The notes beneath the pieces are model-generated. The model was not told the DNA's origin, ran no database searches, and was given only the letters and a program-made list of their open reading frames with translations. DNA of 64,000 nt from DATJGR01 sp963812255 (GTDB lineage: Bacteria; Pseudomonadota; Gammaproteobacteria; Pseudomonadales; Azotimanducaceae), in the NCBI GenBank assembly GCA_963812255.1, contig CAWEUM010000003.1, positions 558,001 to 622,000 of the forward strand, given 5' to 3'. Both the position numbers and the translations under genes were made by a program. Shown one piece after another: positions 27,114 to 35,462 of the stretch (positions are counted from its first letter, which is position 1; every line of letters starts with the position of its first letter).

Positions 27114-28230
27114 CGGCCGGAATGTGGCGCGCCGATCAAGCGCCGCGTTTCGGTTGGCGGTTGCGTCGTGGATGATGGCCGCGCTCCTGGCGGCCTGCGG
27201 CGAACGACCGCGAGACAGGATCGTTGCGACCGGAACGATCGCGAGCCGCTCGGCGAGCGTCAGCTACCGGCGCGAAGCGGGCTACTACACGCCGACCACC
27301 GGTGTTCAGTTGTGGTACGAGCGCTTCGGCGATCCGAGCCGGGCGACCGTGGTGCTGCTGAGCGGCAGCGATTCGCAGGCGATCTACTGGCCAGACGATT
27401 TCATCGTCGCCCTGCTCGACGGCGGCTATTCGGTGGTCCGCTACGACGCCCGCGACGTCGGACTGTCACAGTGGCTGCCGTTCCCGGATGGCTTCGATCC
27501 TCAGCACTGGACACCGGCGCAGCCACCACCGTATGGCTTGGATGCCGATGTTACCGACCTGTGGAGTCTGCTCGACGGGCTCGATATCGCGCGGACACAT
27601 CTGATCGGTGTCTCACAAGGCGGCATGATCGCGCAGCTCGCAGCGATCACGGCGCCGGAACGGGCGATGTCGTTGACGCTGCTGTCGACGACGCCGTCGA
27701 ATCCTTACGACCCGCGCCTCGGCGCCGTCGATCCGCAGTTGCTCGCGTATTTGATCGATCAGTATCCGCGCGTTGGACGCATGTCGTTTCTGCCAGCGTT
27801 CCTGGTGCGCGGCCACGCGCTCGATCTCGAGACCGATCTATTGGCACGCGTCGCCGGTGTCACCGAATCCGGTCGAGACGCATTGCGTGCGTACGTCGAA
27901 GCGGCGTACGACCGGGCCGGCATCAACGGCGCCTCATCGCAGGGCTTTGCGGTCGCCTCCGCGGCATCCCGCCTCGACCGGCTCGCGACGATTGCAGCGC
28001 CGACGTTGATCATCCACGGACGCGACGACCTCATGGTCCGGCCCGGTCATGCGGTCGCGCTCGCCGAATCCATCCCCGGTGCGCGGCTGATCTGGGTCGA
28101 CGGCGGTCACGGATTCCCGTTCGCGATGTACGCCGCGCACACCGACGCAATGCTCGACACGCTCGACCATGGCAGAACACGCGCGGCAGCGGAGTCGACG
28201 AGGTCCGATACGGATCGAAGCTCTCACTGA
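27103..28230 (+). CDS. alpha/beta hydrolase, lipoprotein
   Basis: 375 residues. An N-terminal signal with lipobox LAAC (about 29-32 in MAALLAACGE) targets it to the periplasmic face of a membrane. The hydrolase domain has the oxyanion segment LLSGSDSQ, the nucleophile elbow GVSQGG, an acidic residue in HGRDDLMV and the catalytic His in VDGGHGFP. It resembles epoxide-hydrolase/lipase-type alpha/beta hydrolases that act on lactones or esters. Start ATG at 27103 overlaps the Coq4-like gene by 11 bases; the 3' end overlaps the AddB-like gene by 7 bases tail to tail. Confidence 0.87.
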   Translation: MPPDGRNVARRSSAAFRLAVASWMMAALLAACGERPRDRIVATGTIASRSASVSYRREAGYYTPTTGVQLWYERFGDPSRATVVLLSGSDSQAIYWPDDFIVALLDGGYSVVRYDARDVGLSQWLPFPDGFDPQHWTPAQPPPYGLDADVTDLWSLLDGLDIARTHLIGVSQGGMIAQLAAITAPERAMSLTLLSTTPSNPYDPRLGAVDPQLLAYLIDQYPRVGRMSFLPAFLVRGHALDLETDLLARVAGVTESGRDALRAYVEAAYDRAGINGASSQGFAVASAASRLDRLATIAAPTLIIHGRDDLMVRPGHAVALAESIPGARLIWVDGGHGFPFAMYAAHTDAMLDTLDHGRTRAAAESTRSDTDRSSH

Positions 28231-30944
28231 TAGTCGCTCCAGCCCGTCAGGTTGACGAAATCGTCGAATGGATCGGGGGCGTTCGCAACGTCCAGCGCGG
28301 TAAGCGGGGGCGTCGACTCGTCGGTTGGCGTGGTCGCAGCTACATTGACCTCCACGAGCCCCGCATCGAGTTGACGCCGGCGCCAGTCGTAACTGGCACC
28401 AATGCGTTGCCAGAGGTCAATGACCGATTCGTTGTTGCGCGGCGGACGTAAAGCCGCGCCGGGAAACGTGGCGGCACTCTGAGCCAGCACCCGTGCCGGC
28501 TCGACGATGAAGTACGCCTGCTCGGGAAAGCGTTGTCCGCTGCGCCGCAAATACGCATACATCGCCAGCTGCAGATGCCGGTTCTCACTCAGATCTCGGG
28601 CGCGATACGCCTCACCACCCCACTTCACATCGAGCACCGTTTCGCGGCCGACGTGATCCGTCAGCAACAGATCGATGGCGCCGCCGATACGAATTCGTTT
28701 GAACGCCGCTTCACCATGGCATTCGGGCTGCACAGTCTCGATCCGGGCGCTGCGCAGGTGTTCGATCAACGCAATCAGAGCGCGTTCGAGCGTGCCGCTG
28801 ATGTGCTGCGCGTCGACGCCGCGACCGGCTTCGAGCAGCATCGCACCCTCTGTTTCGATCAAGTGCGGTAGCTCGCTCGAGAGCCAGCCCCAGATAGCGG
28901 ATTCATCGAGCATCGCCCACAGGGGATTCTCGTTGAAGAACCGCTCGAACAACCCGTGCGCGAGATTGCCGTACAGCCGGTTGTCGTCGGCAAGATCCTG
29001 CGCGCGCCCCGTTCGCAGTCGCGCCGCATAGCGCAACACATAGCCGTGCGGCCAGTCGAACAGCTTCGACAGGCTGGAATACGATTCGACGTCGCGCGAC
29101 GGAATCGAAACGTCGTGCGGTAGACGCCACCAACGCCGAGGCGCTGGCAATGGATTCACCGGCAACGTTCGCGTCTCGATGCCGACGTCGGGTAGCGTCT
29201 CGCCATTGAGCAACGCATCGTCGATGCGAACTTCGACGAAGCCATCGAAAAGGTTGTCGATCTGGGTCCACATGGGGTGATAACCCTGCTCCGAGTCGTG
29301 CACGACCAACGTGAGGTGATCACGTGCGCTTAGAATCGGCCTCAGCCATTGCCGTGTGCGACGTCTGAGCACTTCTTCGACGTCGGCCAGCGAGACACCG
29401 TTCGCGCGCAGCCAGCCGATCTCTTTGCGCGACCACGGATAGGAGACGTCGTCTCTCGGCATCGCGAGATCCCACCAGAAGATTCGCTGCCAGGTCTGGG
29501 TCACTGTTGCCGGATCGGTCGTTGCGCGAACATGTCGCGCCTGCGCAAACGTGTTGGGGTCGGGCGCGACACTCGATACATCGTCGATCAGCCGATCCAG
29601 ATCGATGCGGGTCACGACCGGCCGATCTTGCTCTGCAAGCGATCGCAGTGCCCGCAGCAGCGCTTCAGACTGTCCGAGCGCGCTCGCATACAGACCGGCT
29701 TCCGTCTCATTGGCAATCGCCGCCAACCGGGTGGCGAGATAGGTCGAACACAACTGAGTGCGCCGCGCGATCGTCTCGATCGGTGCCCCGGCCGCCGGAT
29801 CGAATCGCTCACCGTCGAGCCATGTGTCTATCGCCGATCTCATCGTCGCGATCGCGTTCGCGTCCGCCCCAAACTCATCGCGCATTCGCGTCTCGATCGC
29901 GCTCAGCGCCGCCGACCATTGCCGGCCACCGATACCGGGTTGCTGCGACAGCGCATCGGCAAACGCGTCGCGAACGTGTCGCGGCAGCGGCCCGACCGGA
30001 TGAATCAGGAACTGCAGCAGCAACTGCACGCTGACCGGCCGCCAGAGCAGCGACAAAGCGAGCTTCAGTACCTGCGTGACCGCGCGAAAGCTCGAAAAAT
30101 GCTGGAAACCGGCGCGCGGTAAACCGGCTCGTTCGAAGGCGTTGTCCAGCACGATGCCGTCGCGTTCGGCGACCACCAGCATCGCTTCACGCACAGGCTT
30201 TCGGTCCGCTACAGCATTGATGCATTCGGCGACCGCCTGCGCGGTGATGTCACGCGACGCACCCCGCAACACGACGAAACTGCCATCGCCGCGAAGGCGA
30301 ATCTTCCGTCGCGGCATTGCGGCGCCGGGGGCTGGCGCCGGGCCCGCCGCGCCGAGCGCGGTCAGCGTGCTTTGCACGACGTGCAGGTCCGTTCGGTTCG
30401 ATGCGTGCGGCACCGCCGTCACACCGGGCGCCACCGTGAACGGTAGTTTCTCCAGAAGCCTTCGCCAGACGATCGGCAGGTCAGCGACGGCGTCGAGCAG
30501 TTCGACCGCCGCGATCTGGGTATCGCATTGCGCCAGCGCGGCGGTTGCGCGCTGCACGCGCTGGCCGCGATTCAGTGCCACCCGCAGCATCGCGAGCCGC
30601 TCGACATCGCCGAGATCACACAGTCGCACCGGTGCGTCGGCGGCGAATTCGCCCGCCCAGCCATGCTCGTAAAGCGTTGCACGCCAGGCGAGCAATGTAC
30701 GGCTGACGTTGATCGGATCCACCTCGAACGAGGCATGATAGAAGCGCGTTGGATGATTCACTTCGGCAAGGCAGGCGCGATACGCCATCAGCACATCGGT
30801 GGACGTCGCAACGACTCCGGGCAAGCCAAGTTGCGTCTCGAGCACCTCGAGGAACCCAAGCGGGCCGAGCGTGACTTCGCCGACCGCCGTCGCCGGCGTC
30901 TGTGGGTGCAAGCCGTCGAGATGTAATCCGAAGCGGATCAGCAC
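28224..30944 (-). CDS. AddB-like PD-(D/E)XK nuclease protein
   Basis: 906 residues starting at GTG 30944. No Walker A is visible near the N-terminus (VLIRFGLHLDGL), and the middle is a degenerate helicase-like region, as in AddB/RecC-type partners. The C-terminal nuclease domain has IGGAIDLLLTD, then VLDVKWGG (about 770) and HLQLAMYAYL, giving the D...D-x-K...Q-x-x-x-Y pattern of RecB-family nucleases. The four cysteines that hold the iron-sulfur cluster in AddB are not evident. It is most likely the partner of the AddA-like protein. The neighbouring lipoprotein gene overlaps it tail to tail by 7 bases. Confidence 0.78.
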   Translation of the reverse strand: MLIRFGLHLDGLHPQTPATAVGEVTLGPLGFLEVLETQLGLPGVVATSTDVLMAYRACLAEVNHPTRFYHASFEVDPINVSRTLLAWRATLYEHGWAGEFAADAPVRLCDLGDVERLAMLRVALNRGQRVQRATAALAQCDTQIAAVELLDAVADLPIVWRRLLEKLPFTVAPGVTAVPHASNRTDLHVVQSTLTALGAAGPAPAPGAAMPRRKIRLRGDGSFVVLRGASRDITAQAVAECINAVADRKPVREAMLVVAERDGIVLDNAFERAGLPRAGFQHFSSFRAVTQVLKLALSLLWRPVSVQLLLQFLIHPVGPLPRHVRDAFADALSQQPGIGGRQWSAALSAIETRMRDEFGADANAIATMRSAIDTWLDGERFDPAAGAPIETIARRTQLCSTYLATRLAAIANETEAGLYASALGQSEALLRALRSLAEQDRPVVTRIDLDRLIDDVSSVAPDPNTFAQARHVRATTDPATVTQTWQRIFWWDLAMPRDDVSYPWSRKEIGWLRANGVSLADVEEVLRRRTRQWLRPILSARDHLTLVVHDSEQGYHPMWTQIDNLFDGFVEVRIDDALLNGETLPDVGIETRTLPVNPLPAPRRWWRLPHDVSIPSRDVESYSSLSKLFDWPHGYVLRYAARLRTGRAQDLADDNRLYGNLAHGLFERFFNENPLWAMLDESAIWGWLSSELPHLIETEGAMLLEAGRGVDAQHISGTLERALIALIEHLRSARIETVQPECHGEAAFKRIRIGGAIDLLLTDHVGRETVLDVKWGGEAYRARDLSENRHLQLAMYAYLRRSGQRFPEQAYFIVEPARVLAQSAATFPGAALRPPRNNESVIDLWQRIGASYDWRRRQLDAGLVEVNVAATTPTDESTPPLTALDVANAPDPFDDFVNLTGWSDYQ

Positions 30945-31141
30945 TGGCGAGCATCACCGTGGCGGCGATCGATGCAACAAGTCGAACGACGGCGGGTTGA
31001 GATCACGACGCACATCACGTGAGGCAACCGCGAGTTTACGCCGATCGCACCATGCGTCACCCTTCGGCGACGTTTCGCCGAGACATGGGTTTTCAGCAAC
31101 CTGCTACGCTGCGCGATTCGTATCGATACGGGAAGGACACG

Positions 31142-31957
31142 ATGACCCACGCAACCGTCAACGGCGCACGCCTGTGGTACGAGGTGCGCGGCGCCGCGGC
31201 GCACGATGATCCGCCGATCCTGCTGCACCATGGCTACACCGCGTCGCGCGTCAACTGGGCGCCGGTTGCCGATCGACTGGCGCGGCGCCATCGGGTCATT
31301 CTGATGGAATGCCGTGGTACCGGCGACAGCGAACACACCACGGACGGTTACGACCTGGCGCAATACGCCGCGGATGTCATCGGGTTGGCCGATCATCTCG
31401 GGGTCGATCGATTCACCTATGCGGGTCACAGCATGGGCGGCGGCATCGGCTTTGTTCTCGCGCTGGAATATCCGCAGCGGATCGAGCGCCTGATCCTGAT
31501 GGCGTCGGTGCCGGCCGACGGATTTCCGAACAACGATCCACGCATGCACGAACAGCGCGCACAGCTGCGTCGCAATCGCGACCGAGCGACACTGTTGGCG
31601 CAGTACCGAACAACGTGCGTGAGGCCGGACGTCGAGGACAACGCGTGGTTCAACAGCCGCATCGATCACATCTTCGGCGTATCGGACGGGCATTTCGACG
31701 GCAGCGCAGCGTCCATGCGCGACCTGAGGCTCGGCGCGCGACTGAAATCGATCATGCAGCCTACGCTCGTCATCGCCGGTTCCGCGGACACGCTGCTGGC
31801 GGCCAACCTGGACGACTTCCGGCGCCTGCCCAACGCCGCGCTGCAGGTGTTCGCGCGCGCCGGCCACGATGTGGCGATCCACGAACCCGATGGCGTCGCC
31901 GCGGCAATAGACGGTTTTCTACGCAACGGCCTCGCGACCGCGCACGTCGGCGACTAA
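31142..31957 (+). CDS. alpha/beta hydrolase
   Basis: 271-residue cytosolic alpha/beta hydrolase. LLHHGYTASRVNW forms the oxyanion region (HG), MECRGTGDSEHT follows strand 4, and the nucleophile elbow is GHSMGGG. The acid is near VIAGSADTLL and the catalytic His is in RAGHDVAIHEPD. The family includes 3-oxoadipate enol-lactonase-like and haloperoxidase-like esterases; the substrate cannot be assigned. The ATG at 31142 has GGAAGGAC before it; the in-frame extension to 31019 is not protein-like. It ends 8 bases before the exported repeat-protein gene on the other strand. Confidence 0.88.
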   Translation: MTHATVNGARLWYEVRGAAAHDDPPILLHHGYTASRVNWAPVADRLARRHRVILMECRGTGDSEHTTDGYDLAQYAADVIGLADHLGVDRFTYAGHSMGGGIGFVLALEYPQRIERLILMASVPADGFPNNDPRMHEQRAQLRRNRDRATLLAQYRTTCVRPDVEDNAWFNSRIDHIFGVSDGHFDGSAASMRDLRLGARLKSIMQPTLVIAGSADTLLAANLDDFRRLPNAALQVFARAGHDVAIHEPDGVAAAIDGFLRNGLATAHVGD

Positions 31958-31965
31958 CGACTAGA

Positions 31966-32853
31966 TCAGGGGGCTACGACGACTCGATAGTAGACACCGT
32001 TGGCGCCATACGACGGCAGGAACCAGTTGTTTCCGCAGAGGTAGTAGGCCACGCCATTCACCGTCGGCTTCATGCAACCCGCCGGCAATGTCGGATAGAT
32101 GGCGCCCATCACGTACGTCGGGTGCGTCTCGGCAGCTGCATAGCCCTGCGCGTAGGCTGCATTCGTGGTGCCGGCTGTTACACCGGCATTGTATGCATTC
32201 GCGTTCGCCGCCTCGGTATTGGCAACTCCAGCATTGTAGGCGTTGGTCGTTGCGGCGGCGGTGCTCGCTGACGCAACTGCTGCACCCACGACCACTCCCG
32301 CGGCCGCAGCACCCGCCGCTGACCAGCCACCGCAGTTCCCGCAGCTGGAACTGTAGTAGTTGACGGTGGTCGGCGGGTGGTATGCCGGATATACCGCCGT
32401 CCCGTAATAGGGCTTGTGGTAGGCGGTCGCGCCGTACGCGGTGGTGCCGACGGTCCCGTAGCCCGCGTAGTGCGTCGCGCTACCACCGTCTGCACCGTGC
32501 ATCGTCGTTTCGCCCGACCCTTCGGCGTGATATGCGCTGCCACCGTCGGCACTGTGCGCGGAGGTCCCCTCACCATACGTATGCGTTGCGGTGCCGCCAT
32601 AGCGATTGCTGAACGATGTCTGGTCGGAGCCCGCCGCATGGGTCGCGGTATCACCGAAGCGATTGGTCGCTGTTGTGCCTTGGCCATAGGTGTGGGTTTC
32701 GCTGCCGCCCCACGCGCCGGTACGCGTCGTCGAACCCGACCCAGACGCATGCGACGTCGCGCCGCCCCAGTGGTTCGCGTGCGACCACGCGCCGGCGGAT
32801 CCGCTGCAGAGCATGATTGCCAGTCCCGCCAGTACGATTGCGACTTTTGTCAC
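31966..32853 (-). CDS. exported protein with ~20-residue His/Gly/Thr repeats
   Basis: 295 residues. Signal peptide (1-22), then about seven imperfect repeats of 18-20 residues from about 29 to 150 with the core xxxHxxGxGT (for example THTYGQGTTATNRFG and THTYGEGTSAHS). A Cys-containing SSSCGNCGGW follows, then an Ala/Gly-rich membrane-like stretch (about 178-200) and a conserved C-terminal part with two Cys (LPAGCMKP, YYLCGNNWFLP). No function is known to me. The repeat tract would form a solvent-exposed fibrous or beta-helical segment (inference). Start GTG at 32853 overlaps the DUF2092 stop by 4 bases, so it is the last gene of a coupled operon. Confidence 0.75.
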   Translation of the reverse strand: MTKVAIVLAGLAIMLCSGSAGAWSHANHWGGATSHASGSGSTTRTGAWGGSETHTYGQGTTATNRFGDTATHAAGSDQTSFSNRYGGTATHTYGEGTSAHSADGGSAYHAEGSGETTMHGADGGSATHYAGYGTVGTTAYGATAYHKPYYGTAVYPAYHPPTTVNYYSSSCGNCGGWSAAGAAAAGVVVGAAVASASTAAATTNAYNAGVANTEAANANAYNAGVTAGTTNAAYAQGYAAAETHPTYVMGAIYPTLPAGCMKPTVNGVAYYLCGNNWFLPSYGANGVYYRVVVAP

Positions 32854-33776
32854 GGTGTCGAGTCTCCTGCTGGTGCGTTGGCCGGTTTGCCTGCGCTCGG
32901 CGCGGTCATCGGCGGCTGAGCCAGCGCACCCACCGGTGGCGCGTCGGGGCGTGCAAACGCGATGTGCGTCGCCGACGCCACTCTGGTCGCTGCGACGAAG
33001 GCGTCGGTTGCAAACGTTGGCGCGAGATTCCAGTCCGAGATGTCCATGTCGTGCCGCAACATCAAGGGATCGTCCAGATAAATCGCACGGATCTTACGCG
33101 GCAGTTTGTCGTCTGTACCGATCCAGATCTGCGCAAACACACCGTCGCTCACATACCCAACCATGTCGGTGATCGTGCCGCCGACGACGTGTGATTGACC
33201 GATGTAGAACGCCACCTGCAGCCCTTGCGCGAGATCCTTGTACGGATCCGCAACGATCACATCGCTGAATGGAAAATAGATGTCAGCCGAGTCGAACGCC
33301 GCTTCGAGCGCCGCATCGATCGTTGCCGGGGCCGCGGCGGTGGCAACCAGGTTCTCGGCCGGTGCAAATGCGGTCATCGTCTTGCCGTCGTAGTAGAACT
33401 CCGTTGCGCCCCCGTCGCCGGGTGATATCACGCGCAGTTTGTCCGGGCGCTGCAGCGTGACCTCGGAGCGGGTCGAATACAGCAGCGGAGGCCCCAATGC
33501 GCTGGGGCTTTCGTAGCTGACGATTGCGGTGAACGTCATCGCGTGTGCAGCGGCGAGCCGCGCGCTGGCGGCCTTCAACAACTCGATCGCCTTGGGCTCG
33601 AGTTGCGCCGAGGCAGCCGGTTTGGCGGCCGAATCGACCGTCGCCGGAACCTTCACGGCCGCCTTGGGCACACGTGCTTCGGGCTTCTCGTTTGAATCCT
33701 GCGCAAACGCCGTCGCGCTCAGCAGCGCGCCGAGCACCCACGTCGACACACGCGCCAAGATCCGGCGTGTGCTCAT
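32850..33776 (-). CDS. DUF2092 domain protein, exported
   Basis: 308 residues. A signal peptide (RRILARVSTWVLGALLSATAFA) is followed by a low-complexity Lys/Ala/Pro linker and a DUF2092 domain (about 55-260) whose strands alternate as in LolA/LppX-type lipid carriers: FTAIVSYESPSALG, TLQRPDKLRVISPG, YYDGKTMTAFAP, LPRKIRAIYLDD. It ends in a Pro/Ala-rich tail. Such half-barrels bind hydrophobic ligands in the periplasm, so a lipid or lipoprotein role is plausible but unproven. The ATG at 33776 overlaps the upstream stop as ATGA. It sits in a three-gene operon of exported proteins. Confidence 0.8.
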   Translation of the reverse strand: MSTRRILARVSTWVLGALLSATAFAQDSNEKPEARVPKAAVKVPATVDSAAKPAASAQLEPKAIELLKAASARLAAAHAMTFTAIVSYESPSALGPPLLYSTRSEVTLQRPDKLRVISPGDGGATEFYYDGKTMTAFAPAENLVATAAAPATIDAALEAAFDSADIYFPFSDVIVADPYKDLAQGLQVAFYIGQSHVVGGTITDMVGYVSDGVFAQIWIGTDDKLPRKIRAIYLDDPLMLRHDMDISDWNLAPTFATDAFVAATRVASATHIAFARPDAPPVGALAQPPMTAPSAGKPANAPAGDSTP

Positions 33777-34057
33777 GGAATCAGCCCGCACTCGAACATC
33801 TTGTTGGCGATGGGTGCTGCAACCTCATCGAGAAACGCCTTGCGCCTCTGCGGGTCGCCCTGCAACAGGCTGACCACATCCTGCTCCTGCTGCGATTTGG
33901 GTGTGCCGCGCCGCGCCCAAAGCTGCTCACACGTCGATTGTTCGTACCGCGCAATGACCTTCTGCGCAACCATGTCCAGCATTGGATATTGCGATGCCGA
34001 TGCGGCGAGGCTCGCCAGCATTGCAACGACAGCAAAAATACGCGCTCGGTTCGACAC
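33773..34057 (-). CDS. small exported protein, hypothetical
   Basis: 94 residues from GTG 34057 (with CAGGAG 6 bases before it). A signal peptide, FAVVAMLASLAASAS, precedes a mature part that is helical and charged with two cysteines (TCEQLW and FECGLIP) and a KSQQEQDVV stretch, so a single disulfide is likely. Cutting would be near ASA-SQYP. I do not recognise the family. A longer frame reaches GTG 34090 but the ribosome site favours 34057. It is the first gene of the operon with DUF2092 and the repeat protein, each overlapping the next by 4 bases. Confidence 0.68.
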   Translation of the reverse strand: MSNRARIFAVVAMLASLAASASQYPMLDMVAQKVIARYEQSTCEQLWARRGTPKSQQEQDVVSLLQGDPQRRKAFLDEVAAPIANKMFECGLIP

Positions 34058-34126
34058 GACGTTCTCCTGTGATGAGTCCAGTTTATTCACTCGGTAATGG
34101 CGAAGCTTACCCCGTCTTCCTCGCGA

Positions 34127-34689
34127 TCACGACATCGCCCGCGATCGACATGGCCCCCACCGAGACGCCCAGACGCCGATGCCGCCCACATAGAAAACGA
34201 CGATTGTGCCAAGCGCTAACCAAGCTGACAGAGGCGCCTGGTGCACGTCAACAGGTGAGCCGTCCAGACGGGTTTCCACCACCGCCTGCGACAGGAATAG
34301 CGCAACGGTACCGGGCGCGAAACGCAACCCGAGCAACCCGAGCAACCCGAGCGGCAGCACAATCGCATTCGCAATCGCATTGCGCAGGTTCACGGCCGAT
34401 CCATTGCAGCGCCGTCAGCGACATCAATAAGCCCGCGAACGTAACCGTCGCGAGCAGGAATCCGAGTTCGGCTTCATCCTGCCGTGCAATCCCGACAACA
34501 TTCCTGCAAGCACGGGCAGCACGTTGCCCGGCATGGCAGCGATGCTAGCGATGACAATGGCACCACCGCCGAAGATGTCGGCATGGAGTTTCAAAACGCC
34601 AGTCGAGTGGAGTCCGAGGAGCGCGGACGTCGCAGGAATCGCGTATCCCTGTCAACGGGTCGGACCATCGAGGGCGGCAACGACCCATA
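34127..34689 (-). pseudogene. decayed membrane-protein gene (several frameshifts)
   Basis: Read on the minus strand, successive protein-like pieces occur in different frames: LWVVAALDGPTR (from 34689), then ADIFGGGAIVIASIAAMPGNVLP, VVGIARQDEAELGFLLATVTFAGLLM and LTALQWIG, and finally NLRNAIANAIVLPLG to ASRWGP. Together they would make a protein of about 180 residues with four or five membrane helices, so at least three frameshifts have broken it. A triple 9-base repeat, AACCCGAGC x3 (34326-34352), encodes LGLLGLLGL within it and is a likely slippage site. The parent family was not recognised. Confidence 0.5.
34326..34352. repeat. 9-bp direct repeat, three copies
   Basis: AACCCGAGC occurs three times in a row. 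It lies inside the decayed membrane-protein gene, where it codes for LGL units on the minus strand. Probably produced by replication slippage. Confidence 0.7.
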
Positions 34690-34695
34690 AACCAC

Positions 34696-34725
34696 TTAAC
34701 AAACGCTCATGCCACCCGTGATAAT
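34696..34725 (+). promoter_or_regulatory. putative sigma-70 promoter of the outer-membrane barrel gene
   Basis: TTAACA (34696-34701) and GATAAT (34720-34725) are separated by 18 bases and resemble -35 and -10 boxes. The barrel gene starts at 34799, giving a leader of about 70 bases that contains a 10-base direct repeat, GTAGCTCATC, at 34761-34770 and 34773-34782. The repeat is just upstream of the AAGGAG ribosome site (34784-34789). Prediction by eye. Confidence 0.4.
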
Positions 34726-34798
34726 CTGTTGATCGAGGCATCCGCCTCAGGGGAATTCGAGTAGCTCATCGGGTAGCTCATCTAAGGAGAGTTCAGGC

Positions 34799-35386
34799 AT
34801 GCGAGGCATACGAATAGTAATGGGGTTGGTCGGCGTTCTCGGTCTGGCGACAAATGCCGCTGCGGATCCGGCACTGTACGTGGGGGGCGGAGTCGGCATA
34901 TACAGCATCAAGATCGACGGGAACCCATCCGGTTTCGGCGGAACGCCGCAGCTCGGCAGCGACCGGAACTTCGCCGACAGCTCGGCCGTGTGGGACGTGC
35001 TCGCGGGATACCAGTTCAACAAGTACCTCGCCATCCAGGCAGACTACAACTGGTACTCGAAGACACAGACCAAGATTCCCATCAACGGCAACACCAACGT
35101 GACGGCGACCGCCGATTCCTGGGAACTGTCGGTGCGCCCGTCGTATCCGATCGGTGATGTGCTCGAGGTCTACGCGCGGATCGGTTACAACTGGTTCAAC
35201 GTCGACGTGAAGCGGCAGTACGTCAAGGGTCAGAGCGACAGCAACGATGCGATCATGTATGCGGGAGGGGTTGGATTCAATCTCTCCGAAAATTTCAGTC
35301 TCAACGCAGAGTACGAAGTCGTCGATGTAGACAATGGCGACCTCAACAGCACGACCCTTCGCGCCGTTTACAGGTTTCCCCGTTAA
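34799..35386 (+). CDS. outer-membrane beta-barrel protein
   Basis: 195 residues. Signal peptide (1-22, ends TNAAA-DPALYV), then eight alternating amphipathic strands with aromatic girdle residues: LYVGGGVGIYSIKI, AVWDVLAGYQFNKYLAIQ, DYNWYSK, WELSVRP, EVYARIGYNWFNV, AIMYAGGVGFNLS, FSLNAEYEVV. It ends in the strand LRAVYRFPR (aromatic near the C-terminus, as for BAM substrates). It belongs to the OmpW/OmpA-barrel-like small porin group; the ligand is unknown. A clear AAGGAG precedes the start. A perfect hairpin follows the stop. The TIR-FHA gene comes 76 bases later on the same strand. Confidence 0.88.
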   Translation: MRGIRIVMGLVGVLGLATNAAADPALYVGGGVGIYSIKIDGNPSGFGGTPQLGSDRNFADSSAVWDVLAGYQFNKYLAIQADYNWYSKTQTKIPINGNTNVTATADSWELSVRPSYPIGDVLEVYARIGYNWFNVDVKRQYVKGQSDSNDAIMYAGGVGFNLSENFSLNAEYEVVDVDNGDLNSTTLRAVYRFPR

Positions 35387-35391
35387 CAGAT

Positions 35392-35424
35392 AGGCATGGA
35401 CGCGGTGGCGCCGCGTCCATGCCT
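35392..35424. terminator. perfect 14-bp hairpin downstream of the barrel gene
   Basis: AGGCATGGACGCGG (35392-35405) and CCGCGTCCATGCCT (35411-35424) are exact complements around a 5-base loop (TGGCG). The stem is very stable, but no T-run follows, so it is either a Rho-independent terminator of a weak type or an mRNA 3'-protecting stem. It separates the barrel gene from the TIR-FHA gene. Confidence 0.5.
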
Positions 35425-35462
35425 GATCGTTAGCGTGGTGCAACGGCGCTTGCGTGTAATCG

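Noticed and set aside
34206..34430. 74-codon plus-strand frame in the gap before the barrel gene
   Set aside because: Antisense to the decayed membrane-protein gene and contains the 9-base repeat as NPS units; no sign of a real protein.
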